Source: Siphonodentalium dalli (taxonomy: Eukaryota; Mollusca; Scaphopoda; Gadilida; Siphonodentaliidae). From it: DNA of 64,000 nt. The stretch is from assembly GCA_032622095.1 (NCBI GenBank), contig CP136065.1, positions 94,063,343 through 94,127,342 of the forward strand. The letters run 5' to 3'. Below are positions 45,861-55,415 of the stretch, piece by piece. The notes under the pieces were generated by a model. It saw only the letters and a program-made list of their open reading frames with translations, ran no database searches and had not been told where the DNA came from. Position 1 is the first letter of the stretch. The number at the start of each line of letters is the position of its first letter. The position numbers were made by a program, and so were the translations under genes.

Positions 45861-46789
45861 GTAAGTATAGATAAGGCCAATATAAACAAAAATGCTAGAT
45901 TACATCCCCTCCGGACCCTATTTTAGTCCCCTCCTCAATTTTTTTTTTTATTTGAATATCTTTTTACATGTATATGTAAATTTTATTCTTGCCTTAACCG
46001 TTAAATTAGATTTCAATGACCCATTAATCTATTATTCTATCTTGATCAAATTGGACAATCTAAATTGCCTTGTATCATGCTTCAATATCTAGAACTGTCC
46101 ATGACCATTTATGTTTGGAAGAATAAAATCTAAAAATAAAATTCGCCCTCCCACCCCATTTCTCTGAAAAAGTTAGATGTAAAAATCTAGTAAAATATTT
46201 ATATTGGCCTGACTGGAACTTAATTAACCATTTTCAGCTAAAAGTGGTTCATATATGTGAAAAAAAATGGTGAATCCAATATTCATATCTGATGTCATTA
46301 GGTGCATGGTCTGATCTGGTACAAAATGCTTGAAAGCAGGATGCAGCATTTTTATTTTTATCCCAATGTGTTGTCCGGATTAAAATAGATTCAGTTGATA
46401 TTTCCTCTGTGGTGTTAATAGAGATTATTACCACTTTAGAGGGTGTTCTCCAGTAGATTAACTGTATTTTACCAAAAAAATAAGATTCCATAAGTTTGAG
46501 GCCAAGTTGACTGGAAGCAGGCGTTAATGAAGCTTTGTTTTCATTAACTCCCCCTGCCCACTTCCGGTTAAGTCACTGATCATGTGATCACACAAGGACC
46601 GAGTGGTAATAATAGTACATTGTAATAACATGATTTTGTCTGGCACCATAGTTTATTAACAGTCCTCCAGGAATGATTAACAGCCCTCAGGCCTATTAGC
46701 GGCCCTCGACTGCATCTCAGGACTCTGATAGGCCCTCGTGCTGTTAATCATTCCTGTTGGGTCGTTAATAAACCATAATGCCCTAAAAA

Positions 46790-47300
46790 TCATCTTATTG
46801 GTATATTCATAATTTTCTCTCAAGCTATTGTAAAGTGTACATTCTTGTATAAAATGTTCTTCATTTTCAACTTTTTTTTCACAATTGGGATAATATCGTT
46901 CATCAAAATCTTTATTGGCTTATGATATCTTCCTACCTCGCTCACAAGCTTATATGAATTTTAGTTAACCCTTTGAGTGCCAGGGGCCGATCTCATCGGC
47001 CCTAAACCTACAAAATAAGTCTGTTAAAGAATATAAGAATAAATTATTAAAATTGTAAAAAAAAAAATTTAAATTTTTTTTTTTTTTTTTTTTTTTTTAG
47101 GCCAATGCATTCTCTTATATATGCGAGGCGACCTATGGTCGACTCGCATATATAAAGAATGCATTGGCACAGGGTATATGGGTTGATACAAAAATCGGAC
47201 CTGGCACTCAAAGGGTTAATGCTGAATGTATTTATAAGGGTATGTTGAAAGTAAAATAATTTTGAAGTCTGAAATCCTCAACTAACTCTTTATAAAACAG
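46790..47300 (-). pseudogene. LINE ORF2 C-terminal fragment, interrupted by a TTAA element
   Basis: The minus strand reads PNCEKKVENEEHFIQECTLY, the same fragment as at 41740-41990. It is split after GAATTTTAG by the element at 46969-47215, and the other half (GCTGAATGTATTTATAAGGG) resumes after it. Confidence 0.68.
46969..47215. mobile_element. TTAACCCTTT element, GAGTGCCAGG subtype, with proven TTAA duplication
   Basis: The ends CCCTTTGAGTGCCAGG and CCTGGCACTCAAAGGG are perfect inverted repeats with TTAA outside (46965-46968, 47216-47219). Inside are GGGGCCGATCTCATCGGCCC, an A/T run, and one TATATA palindrome at 47103-47165. The uninterrupted host sequence is present at 41780-41830 with a single TTAA, so the duplication is shown directly. 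Confidence 0.93.
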
Positions 47301-47350
47301 GATTTCATGGTTTTCGTATAAATACAATTTTGTATTTGATTTCTTTTCAG

Positions 47351-47517
47351 GGATGGTTAGAGAGAACTGTGTTATTCTATGGTGTCTATTATAATAAGAC
47401 ATACACAGTGCCAGATGATGAGGGGCTTGAACAGACAGAAATATATAACATGTCGCTTGCATATATCCTGTCAACTGGCATCTGCTTTATGATCAGTTTC
47501 CTCCTCATTGTTAAAAA
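47351..47517 (+). CDS. TMC exon 6, second membrane segment
   Basis: The acceptor is TTTCTTTTCAG and the donor AAAAA|GTAAGA. It encodes GWLERTVLFYGVYYNKTYTV, then DEGLEQTEIYNMSLAYILST and the helix GICFMISFLLIVKK. NKT and NMS are further possible glycosylation sites. GWLE-x-T-x-LFYG corresponds to a block conserved in TMC5/7. Phase is 0 in and 2 out. Confidence 0.95.
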
Positions 47518-47593
47518 GTAAGACAATTTTATATTCATTTAACTGTAACAGTGTTTCGTTAGAGGCCCAAATAATAATAGCATTCTCCATTAA

Positions 47594-48033
47594 CCCTTTA
47601 CCCAACAGAACGGCCCTGTGCCAATGCATTCTCTTATATATGCGAGTCGACCATAGGTCGCCTCGCATATATAAGAGAATGCATTGGCTTAACATATATT
47701 AAAAATGATAAAATTGTCAAAGAATGTGGAAATTATTATAAAAATTGTTAAAAAATGTAAGAAAAAATTATAAAATTGTTAAAGAATGTAAGAAAAAATG
47801 GTAAAAAGTGTTTAGGCCAATGCATTCTCTTATATATGCGAGGCGACCTATGGTCGACTCGCATATATAAGAGAATGCATTGGCACAGGGCATAACTGTA
47901 ACCATCACAATGTGGTCAATGAACCGGTTCCAATGATATCCATATTTGTATGGTGTTATTGAGACTGACCGAAAATATTTTAGGCTGTTGAAGCTTTATT
48001 TGGGCGTTTTTGGCCGTTTTGTTGGGTAAAGGG
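47594..48033. mobile_element. TTAACCCTTT element with paired palindromes, 29 bases inside the intron after exon 6 donor region
   Basis: The ends CCCTTTACCCAACAG and TTGTTGGGTAAAGGG have TTAA on both sides (47590-47593, 48034-48037). The palindromes are at 47622-47689 and 47816-47884. The spacer between them has three imperfect copies of AAAATTGTTAAAGAATGTAAGAA-like text. It is the longest of the three sister copies, by that internal amplification. Confidence 0.85.
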
Positions 48034-48059
48034 TTAATTCCATATCAATCATTAAGATT

Positions 48060-48115
48060 TGGGAGCTTGATGACTCAGTGGTTAGCGTGTTCGGTTTGTA
48101 ATGCTGTCAACAAGC
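48060..48115 (+). repeat. possible tRNA-like A box (SINE head)
   Basis: GGGAGCTTGATGACTCAGTGGTTAGCG resembles the 5' half of a tRNA-derived SINE, with an A-box-like TGACTCAGTGG. No B box follows before a family C fragment begins, so it is truncated. Confidence 0.35.
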
Positions 48116-48325
48116 CTTGAAATAGTGTGTCTGACATTTCAAGTTATCCTGCATGGAAGGCTAGCATCACTAAATTGACCCTATGGGGATCTTATCTTCT
48201 GCCTTGGCCTCAACTGCTATGGGAGACCTAGGATCAGATTTAAGTTCCCCAGTTGAAGTTGGTGATGTTCACCTCTATTATACAATTTATCTTATGCAAA
48301 TTATGCCCGCTATCCTCATTCTGCA
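48115..48325. repeat. family C fragment
   Basis: GAAATAGTGTGTCTGACATTTC, GGCTAGCATCACTAAATTGA, and CTAGGATCAGATTTAAGTTC with TTGAAGTTGGTGATGTTCACC identify a shortened family C copy. Confidence 0.65.
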
Positions 48326-48629
48326 AATGATAGGCACCATGTTGTATTATCAGGAACCAATTCTTTTCAAACTGAACAAACTTCACCTCGTTTGATGGGA
48401 GCCACAAAAACTGAAACCGGCAATGTATATCAACATAAATGAGTGCTGTTTCACCTACATGTCTCATCTTGAAACCACTATTAAAGCAGTAAAGTATTAT
48501 TCTTTGATTAACAGAGTACACCGTTCAAGCAGTATTCATCATTGTTTTGACAAGTAAGCATGTGTAACTTTTGACAAATTGTTATTCATACACAAACAAG
48601 ACACTGCTGTCTACCTGTTAAAGATTTAA

Positions 48630-49098
48630 AGGTACTCAATCCGATAAAACTCCTCTCAATTACTATTTCAATGGCTTCGGGGGTCAAAAATATTTGATTC
48701 GAGTCGAGGAAGTCACCCATCAAAGCTCAGATTTGTTAGATATCGATTTTAGAAATCTATTATTTTTCATTATCGGGAATACTATCTGGCCCAGAACTCA
48801 GTCAAAATTGCGTTAAAATTACCACTTGATTTTAGAGTTATCCATCCTTGTCTGTTTGAATAGATTTGGAGTACACATCCAGAGCAGATTACGGCAGTTA
48901 TTAGTACTCATCTCGAGAACATAACAAATTTCAAAAATCAATATCTAATAACTCTGAGCTTTGTTTGATGGGTTCCTCGACTCGAATCAAATATTTTTTA
49001 CCCCCAAAGCCAAAGAAATAGTAAAATAGGACCTTCTGATCGGATTGTTGTTGTTGGAATCTGTTGAGATGGGGACCCTCTTTACGGATTGAGTACCT
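48630..49098. mobile_element. TTAA-bounded inverted-repeat element, family F
   Basis: AGGTACTCAATCCGATAAAA and CGGATTGAGTACCT are inverted ends with TTAA outside (48626-48629, 49099-49102). The arms extend through GATTCGAGTCGAGGAAGTCA and its complement. The right part contains GTTGTTGTTGGAATCTGTTG, also present inverted in the 10943 copy. Confidence 0.75.
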
Positions 49099-49197
49099 TT
49101 AAGTGTTCCACAGAGATTATTTGAGAAGTGATTTCTGACTATAGCTTAAAATTTTCTTTGGCCTTTTTCGAAAAACAAATTGGCCACCAACAGCGTA

Positions 49198-49660
49198 CAG
49201 TAATGACCTAAATATTCAACTCCTTAACCACAGCAGAATTATGGGTAACTTATCAGGATTTAGTTGGAGATATATAAATTCTGAAAAGTTACCCATAATT
49301 CTGCTGTGGTTAACCCTTTGGAGAGTATTTGTAACTGACGTCAAGAGTAAATTTAACGTAATAGCAATAATTATTAACAAGTTTGGATCAAAAGGGTCCT
49401 ATAATTCGTTTTAATTTATGTGCATTTTCTGTTAACGTGTGTTATCATAATCGATTGCACTTATACATTTGGGACATTATATTATTCAAAATAACTCCTA
49501 TACAAATCATTTATAAATCAGATGATTTATTAAAGTTATGTCTACATAAAATGACACTTACTGAAACAACATAAATGTCGTTCCAGTCGCAACTGTACAG
49601 CGACATATATGTCATTCTACTCGCCAAAGGGTTAAGGAGTCGATTATTTGGGCATTACTG
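49198..49660. mobile_element. TA-type MITE, family B, split by a TTAA element
   Basis: CAGTAATGACCTAAATATTC and ATTATTTGGGCATTACTG are its ends with TA outside (49196-49197, 49661-49662). The right arm is interrupted at its own TTAA by the element at 49314-49631. Confidence 0.88.
49314..49631. mobile_element. TTAA element with CCCTTTGG ends, nested; target duplication proven
   Basis: The ends CCCTTTGG and CCAAAGGG are inverted, with TTAA at 49310-49313 and 49632-49635. The host MITE normally reads CTGCTGTGGTTAAGGAGTCG (for example at 21085-21104 and 42051-42070) with one TTAA. Here it reads CTGCTGTGGTTAA, insert, TTAAGGAGTCG. The interior is not shared with the other TTAA families and has no long frame (the best is 63 codons). 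Confidence 0.93.
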
Positions 49661-49853
49661 TACATCACTGAGTACATTTTGTGGATTTCTTAGAATTTGG
49701 TTGTTCTTTTAGCATAATTATTTTTGGTTTATTTTATTTATTATAGTATTTTTGTCTGCTGCATGTGTTGTTATTAGTGTATGCCATATTTTTATTGTCT
49801 GACATGCACATAGTATAACTTTTATACATCATACTTTTTATAATTTATTTCAG

Positions 49854-50001
49854 CTCAGCCAAAGGTGTCAAAGAGGGTCTCGTGGAGAGGGAGTCCTCAT
49901 TGACCAAATATTGTGATAAAGTGTTTAGTGGGTGGGACTGCTGCATAACAGATAACAGTGGTTCCAACCTCAAGCATGCCAACATTTATCAGGAAATAAC
50001 T
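49854..50001 (+). CDS. TMC exon 7, cytosolic loop
   Basis: The acceptor is TTTATTTCAG and the donor AACT|GTAAGT. It encodes SAKGVKEGLVERESSLTKYC and DKVFSGWDCCITDNSGSNLK, ending IYQEIT. The F-x-GWD-x-CIT stretch matches the cytosolic loop between the second and third helices of TMC proteins. Phase is 2 in and 0 out. Confidence 0.95.
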
Positions 50002-50019
50002 GTAAGTAACTTATTAGAG

Positions 50020-50270
50020 ATGTACAGTAATAATGCCCTAAATAATCATTACTGTAATCATGTCTTGAAATAGTGTATGTGACCAAAATGAGGTCCCCAT
50101 AGGGTGAATTTAATGAAGCTATCCCACATGGTGTGCTAGCATTGACAAATTCACCCTCTGGGGACCTCATTCTGCTTAGGCCTCAACTGTTATTGGAAAT
50201 GTAGGATCAGATTGAAGTTTCCCAGTTGAAGTTGGTGATGTTCACCCATTAGTAACCTCGATTATACTTT
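50020..50270. repeat. tiny family B palindrome followed by family C copy
   Basis: TACAGTAATAATGCCCTAAA...ATCATTACTGTA at 50024-50058 is a minimal 35-base family B palindrome. From 50066 a family C copy follows (GAAATAGTGTATGTGACC, GAGGTCCCCATAGGGTGAAT, facing AATTCACCCTCTGGGGACCT). Confidence 0.7.
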
Positions 50271-50329
50271 TATTATATTTTAGCCCCACCCTTTTAAAAA
50301 CATGCAGCTATTTTGCATCCCTGAAATTG

Positions 50330-50700
50330 AACATGGTCTGTAAAGTCTGTAAAACAACTATCGTCAACATGTTCATGTAAAAATGGACCAATGTCTTTCT
50401 TATTTTCATCACTAATAACTCTCCAATAATGAGATTTTGCATATTGAAACAATAGTTATGTAATTATTACTGTTACAGTGGCATTGCATATAAAATTTCC
50501 AATCAGATATCAAAGTTTAATAAAAAATTCGGAATATATTATTTAGAATAAAATATTTGAACTTACTACACACGATCAGCAATGTTTGATGACAAATCAC
50601 TGTAACAATTGTGTTGACATAACAATGATTTCAATCCGTGAAATTTCGTTTATTGGAGAACTATCAATAATGACTGTAAGAACAAAGTTTATCAATGCTC
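50330..50700. repeat. family I inverted repeat
   Basis: CTGTTACAGTGGCATTGC near 50470 and CACTGTAACAATTGTGTTG near 50600, with AACTCTCCAATAATGAGATT and its counterpart, form the arms. The same family appears at 10718, 45370 and 57015. Confidence 0.6.
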
Positions 50701-50904
50701 TTATTGGTGACTTTTATAGTTTTTGCATATTTACCAACTGTGAGTAACCTTGGGTTCCTTTCAGTAAACCCACTAAACTATAAACATAGTACTAGTATAC
50801 CAAATACTTATTACCTAAATTATCATAGTTAACCAGCAACTGATGAGAACTCATCCCGACAAATGCTATACTAAGATAGTTAGGCTTCCCTTACTAAACT
50901 TTAA

Positions 50905-51328
50905 CCCTTTGAGTGCCAGGTCCGATTTTTGTATCAACCCATATACCCTGTGCCAATGCATTCTCTTATATATGCGAGTCGACCATAGGTCGCCTCGCAC
51001 ATATAAGAGAATGCATTGGCCTAACAATTTTTCATCATTTTTTACAATTTTTTACAATTTTAATAATTTTTTCTTATATTCTTTAACAGACTTATTTTTG
51101 TGCCAGGGAATCTGGGGAATCTCATGTTTTTCATGGGCATCAAAATTATTACTATGAATACTTGGTGATAGTTTGGAGTTATAACATGCCCCTAAGATTT
51201 TATCCAGTTTGTTTTTAAATTCGCTGTAGCATGCTTAAGCATACCGAAAAAATTCAACCCCAAAAAAAGGGCCGATTTTACACACCGTACATTAGGGCCG
51301 ATGAGATCGGCCATTGGCACTCAAAGGG
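50905..51328. mobile_element. TTAACCCTTT element, GAGTGCCAGG subtype
   Basis: CCCTTTGAGTGCCAGG and TTGGCACTCAAAGGG are the ends with TTAA at 50901-50904 and 51329-51332. It holds one TATATA palindrome (50955-51020). A segment with GGCATCAAAATTATTACTAT near 51135 is unique to this copy. Confidence 0.82.
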
Positions 51329-51332
51329 TTAA

Positions 51333-51602
51333 CTGAGTGCCAGGTCCGATTTTTGTATCAACCCATATACCCTGTGCCAATGCACTCTCTTATATATGTG
51401 AGTCGACCATAGGTCGCCTCGCATATATAAGAGAATCCATTGGCCTAACAATTTTTCATCATTTGTTATTATTTTTTACAATTTTTTACAATTTTAATAA
51501 TTTTTTAAAAATCTAAACAAACAAATTTTTTTTAATTTTTTAGGGCCGATTTTACAGACCGTAAATTAGGGCCGATGAGATCGGCCCCCGGCACTGAAAG
51601 GG
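51333..51602. mobile_element. second GAGTGCCAGG element, sharing a TTAA with its neighbour
   Basis: It starts directly after the TTAA at 51329-51332 with CTGAGTGCCAGG, having lost part of the CCCTTT end, and closes GGCACTGAAAGG|TTAA at 51606. One palindrome lies at 51380-51443, and GGGCCGATGAGATCGGCCC is present near 51570. The two elements are head-to-tail neighbours on one TTAA. Confidence 0.78.
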
Positions 51603-51758
51603 TTAAATAAAACTTACATACCGTAGTGGTCACCAGTACCCTTTCAGGCACATTTTATAAGCAGCTGATCAAAACCTCACAGTATTTGTATTATATTGTT
51701 ATGATAAAATACCAACTTTCAAAGGAGATTAACCGGTTTAAACTTTTTTTCTTTTCAG

Positions 51759-51920
51759 TCTGAGTTGATGTATCAAAGAATTCGATGGAGGAAACAGAAT
51801 AGGAAAACTTTACAATGGTGTCGTTTATACATCATCAGATTCTTCGTTAATATGTTTGTTATCGGAATTCTAGGTGCCTCTCTCTATCTCATATACTGGA
51901 CCAATCAGACTCTATTGGAA
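51759..51920 (+). CDS. TMC exon 8, third membrane segment
   Basis: The acceptor is TTTCTTTTCAG and the donor GGAA|GTAAGT. It encodes SELMYQRIRWRKQNRKTLQW followed by CRLYIIRFFVNMFVIGILGA and SLYLIYW, then TNQTLLE. The basic start is the end of the cytosolic loop; the rest is a membrane helix. Phase is 0 on both sides. Confidence 0.95.
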
Positions 51921-51944
51921 GTAAGTCATTTTTGTTAAGAATCT

Positions 51945-52571
51945 TCGTAATTTTCAGAATATTAATCTATTTTGAAGATAATTCGCAAACGAAATGCATG
52001 CATACTATTATAGGTACTCAATCCGACCAGACGCTCCTAAATTACTATTTGTTTGGCTTCGGGGTGAACAATATTTGATTTGAGTTGAGGAACCCACCCA
52101 TCAAAGCTCAGAATGATCAGATATCAATTTTTGAAGTTTTTTATTTCTCGAGATGTGTAATAATATGTGGCCCAGAAATGCATGGTCAAACAGAGAGTCT
52201 CTGACCAAAATTGCAGATGAAGATGGATAACTCTAAAATCAAGTGGTAATACGGGTCAAATTTCGTGATACTTTAGTGATAATACGGCCATATTTTGTTG
52301 AACAAATTGTTGATAAATAACAAGTTTTGGGAAATTTGATAAATCGTATTTTGAAGAAATGTTGTTGTTGTATCTTGATGGTATGGGGGCCATCTGATCA
52401 GATTGGGTTTATTCTGTTTTTTTCTTTTTTTTCGTTTCTTCCATTCCAGCTAATACACTTTTTTGTGGTCTTTGTAATTTTCTGAATATTCATTTTGAAT
52501 AAAATTCACCAGTGAAATGCATGGAACAAACAATTAAGTTTATTCTGTATTTTTCTTTTCTTTCATTCCAG
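51945..52571. repeat. intron with tandemly duplicated acceptor region and a family F insertion
   Basis: Text near 51953-52010 (CGTAATTTTCAGAATATT ... GAAATGCATG) recurs at 52470-52523, and the polypyrimidine-plus-AG text TTTATTCTG...CATTCCAG at 52407-52449 recurs at 52539-52571. A family F copy (AGGTACTCAATCCGAC ... GATCAGATTGGG, about 52012-52406) lies between the left pieces. The first acceptor is therefore a decoy copy of the real exon 9 acceptor. Confidence 0.65.
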
Positions 52572-52732
52572 ATAAATACAGTAGAGTTAACTCCATTCGT
52601 CGCTTTAGTGGTGCAATATCTTCCGTCTATAACCATTAGCTTCCTGAACTTCATAGTTCCTGAAATATTTGCTAAAATAGTTCAGTTTGAGGATTATCTC
52701 CCTGGATACGAGATAAAACTCACACTCGTAAG
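52572..52732 (+). CDS. TMC exon 9, fourth membrane segment
   Basis: The acceptor is CTTTCATTCCAG and the donor AAG|GTAAGA. It encodes [20 protein letters not shown] then [20 protein letters not shown] and [18 protein letters not shown]-x3-x-LNF and P-x-IFAKI-x2-x-E-Y-P-G-EI are highly conserved in TMCs. Phase is 0 in and 2 out. Confidence 0.96.
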
Positions 52733-53571
52733 GTAAGAAATATAGAATATACGCATAGTGTTTCTGAATAACAAATTTAATCCACGAGTGGGATTGGCGA
52801 TTTACACCACGATCTTCAGCCACGATCTTTACAATGTGAAAATCGTTATTTCCAATTTAAATCGCCATCAAACTATTTTCAAACGACGAAAACATGATCC
52901 GTTTACGCTTTGCAACGGCACCCATTTTTCGATACCACAGGTGTGGATTAAACCTTTACCTTGCTGCGCATTGATATCAGAACACTGGAAAGTAAGTAAA
53001 CAACACAGACCTCTTTTAAGTGAACAAATTAAAAATAACTCACACCGGTGCACTTGTCCGGGTCACGAAAGGTCAACCTTATCGTAGTTTCTGTTCAAAT
53101 TGTATGGAGAAAGTTTAATCCACTCTGCGAAGTTTAATCAACAGTAGGTACTTTTAATCAACAGGTGTTGATTAAATTTAAAATTTAAACAGATTGCTTT
53201 ATTTATTTAGTAAGATAGCTAGGGGATCGTGGTATAAAACAAAATTATCATCACTAATCATAAAGTGATATATCATCTTGTGGTATCAGCTATTGTTGCA
53301 GGGAAAACCCATGCTAAATATAGAATGTGAAACTTTTCATTAAACTGGTACCCAGCCGGTTAGAGTCAGAAAGGATGAATGACTGATGCACTCTGGTAGT
53401 GATTGGTACAGAACCTTTCCAAACATACCTTTATACTTCAACAATAAAATATTTGAATTAAATTTGTTTTCATCCAAATAACTTTGATATGCATGTCTAT
53501 GTCTTTTGTATGAGATATACATCTAAATCTATCTCACTGTTTTCATACTCGCATGTCTTTCTCCTCCACAG

Positions 53572-53707
53572 ATCTGTATTACTGAGGCTGGCTTCAGTGT
53601 TTATATTGATGATCTCCTTATATGTACAACTAGTGTCACGGCCAGAACTGGCCGAGTGTGGAAACAAACTGTTTAGCAATGCAAATTCTTCCTCTGTTGT
53701 TGTCAAG
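53572..53707 (+). CDS. TMC exon 10, fifth membrane segment
   Basis: The acceptor is TCTCCTCCACAG and the donor AAG|GTAAAC. It encodes SVLLRLASVFILMISLYVQL then VSRPELAECGNKLFSNANSS and SVVVK. The first half is the helix and the rest a polar extracellular loop with one cysteine. An NSS glycosylation motif is present. Phase is 2 in and 0 out. Confidence 0.93.
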
Positions 53708-53755
53708 GTAAACTTTGTCTTATTTAAATATGGTTTGTCTCTTCCAAAACAAGCC

Positions 53756-53970
53756 TGCAAATAGTGTGTCTGTCATTTGCAAAATGAGGTTCCCAGAGGG
53801 TGAATTTATTGACGCTATCCCCCAAGGCGGTCTAGCATTACCAAATTCACCCTCTAGTAACTAATTCTGCTAAGGCATCAACTGCTATGGGAGACCTTGG
53901 ATCAGATAAAATTTTCCTGGTTTAAGTTGATGATGTTCACCGATTAGTCACCTCGATTATGCATTTTATC
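53756..53970. repeat. family C copy
   Basis: CAAATAGTGTGTCTGTCATTTG begins 50 bases after the exon 10 donor. Hairpin arms GAGGGTGAATTTATTGACGC and CCAAATTCACCCTC follow, then the unique part. Confidence 0.7.
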
Positions 53971-54222
53971 TTCTTTATTATCTTAAAATAATAAAAATGA
54001 TGTCGAGGACACCTATCCGGAAACTTTTCTATCAATTAATATTGATGCAAAATTTACAATAGAATCCTCAGTGAATTGTTTTTATGGCTGCTAATGATTA
54101 AAGCCACATGGCGGTTTGCCACACAAAATTCACCCAAGACCAAACAAAATTAATGTTCTGTTTCTCAAAATCAAAATGATAAATCATCCTGTCACTTGGT
54201 TTCACCACAAATTAATATTAAT

Positions 54223-54370
54223 TGATTAATTTGTTTGTTATATTTCAGTGCTGGGAGACGTATGTTGGACAACAGATATACAAATTAGAACTAATCGATT
54301 AATTTGTTTGTTATATTTCAGTGCTGGGAGACGTATGTTGGACAACAGATATACAAATTAGTACTAATTG
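54223..54370. repeat. 73-bp tandem duplication of the exon 11 acceptor and exon start
   Basis: The block from GATTAATTTGTTTGTTATAT through CAGATATACAAATTA is present twice with a 73-base period (acceptor AG at 54247-54248 and 54320-54321). The first copy, read as exon, gives CWETYVGQQIYKLELID then TAA. Only the second copy continues in frame. Confidence 0.92.
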
Positions 54371-54419
54371 ATTTCTTTGTTATCATCCTCATCACATTCT
54401 TTGTGGAGTTCCCACGAAA
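54322..54419 (+). CDS. TMC exon 11, TMC signature and sixth membrane segment
   Basis: It encodes CWETYVGQQIYKL, the family signature, then VLIDFFVIILITFFVEFPRK. CWET-x-VGQ-x-YKL matches the TMC domain motif. The acceptor used must be the second of two duplicated copies, because the first leads to a stop 17 codons in. The donor is CGAAA|GTGAGT. Phase is 0 in and 2 out. Confidence 0.96.
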
Positions 54420-54495
54420 GTGAGTATAAAAGCAAGTTGACAAAACAAAATATTAGTGATAATAATGATACCTATTGCATATGTAACCTAGAGCC

Positions 54496-54625
54496 CATAG
54501 TTGCTCAGTTGGGGAGGATTATATACTGTACCAGGGTTTGCGCTCTCGGCAAGCATTGAAATAGTGTGTCTCACATTTGCAGAATGAAATTTCCAGAGGG
54601 AGAATTTAGTGACGCTATCCCACCA
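54496..54625. repeat. short tRNA-like segment followed by family C start
   Basis: AGCCCATAGTTGCTCAGTTGG resembles the 5' part of a tRNA-derived SINE. It runs into GCATTGAAATAGTGTGTCTC and CAGAGGGAGAATTTAGTGACGC of family C, then stops. Confidence 0.4.
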
Positions 54626-54659
54626 TTATAATCAGTAAATATATTTTAAATATGCTGTT

Positions 54660-54905
54660 TTGCCCTTGCATGACTGGAGCTTCCTGAAATTTTGCAATAA
54701 CCTTGTGCCAATGCATTCCCTTATATATGGGAGCCTCGCAGATGTAAGAGAATCCATTGGCCTAATAAAATTTACCTTGACCTTTTAAGTCAGTGCATTC
54801 TCTTATATATGGAAGGCTCTCTATGGGAGACTTTCCTATATCAGAGAATGTACTGGCATGGGATCTTTAATACTGAACCAGCGCATTTCCCGTCATAAAA
54901 CTTTT
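54660..54905. repeat. CATGACTGG-type element with two TATATA palindromes, ends decayed
   Basis: TGCATGACTGGAGCTTCCTG, two palindromes (54706-54758 and 54792-54850), and ATCTTTAATACTGAACCAGC show it to be related to 43865 and 61356. Terminal TTAA sites are not intact. Confidence 0.6.
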
Positions 54906-54925
54906 AAAATGGCCAAACAAATTAA

Positions 54926-55411
54926 CCCTTTACCCAACAGAACGGCCCTGTGCCAATGCATTCTCTTATATATGATGAAACAATTGTTCAAATGTGGCAT
55001 CTTTATGTTCAAATAATTACTCAATAACTATGAATTATCTCCAAAAAATCCCGACTTACAAGTGGATTGATATGGCGGGTCACATATAGGCCTTGATGAC
55101 CGGGAGTATCGATGTATATTGTAAAGTTGTTTTAGGGCCACCTGTATTTTTAACACATTAGAAATTATAAAATTGTTAAAGAATGTAAGAATTTTTTTTT
55201 TCGGCCAATGCATTCTCTTATATATGCGAGGCGACCTATGGTCGACTCGCATATATAAGAGAATGCATTGGCACAGGGCATAACTGTAACTATCACAATG
55301 TGGTCAAGGAGCCGGTTCCAATGATATCCATATTTGTATGGTTCTATTGAGACAGACCGAAGATATTTTAGGCCTTTGAAGCTTTATTTGGCCGGTTTGT
55401 TGGGTAAAGGG
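54926..55411. mobile_element. TTAACCCTTT element with paired palindromes, left palindrome replaced
   Basis: CCCTTTACCCAACAG follows TTAA at 54922-54925 and GTTGGGTAAAGGG ends at 55411 (right TTAA now TTAC). The left palindrome breaks off after CTCTTATATATG at 54972 and is replaced by about 165 bases of unrelated DNA (54973-55140). The right palindrome (55204-55268) is intact. Confidence 0.75.
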
Positions 55412-55415
55412 TTAC

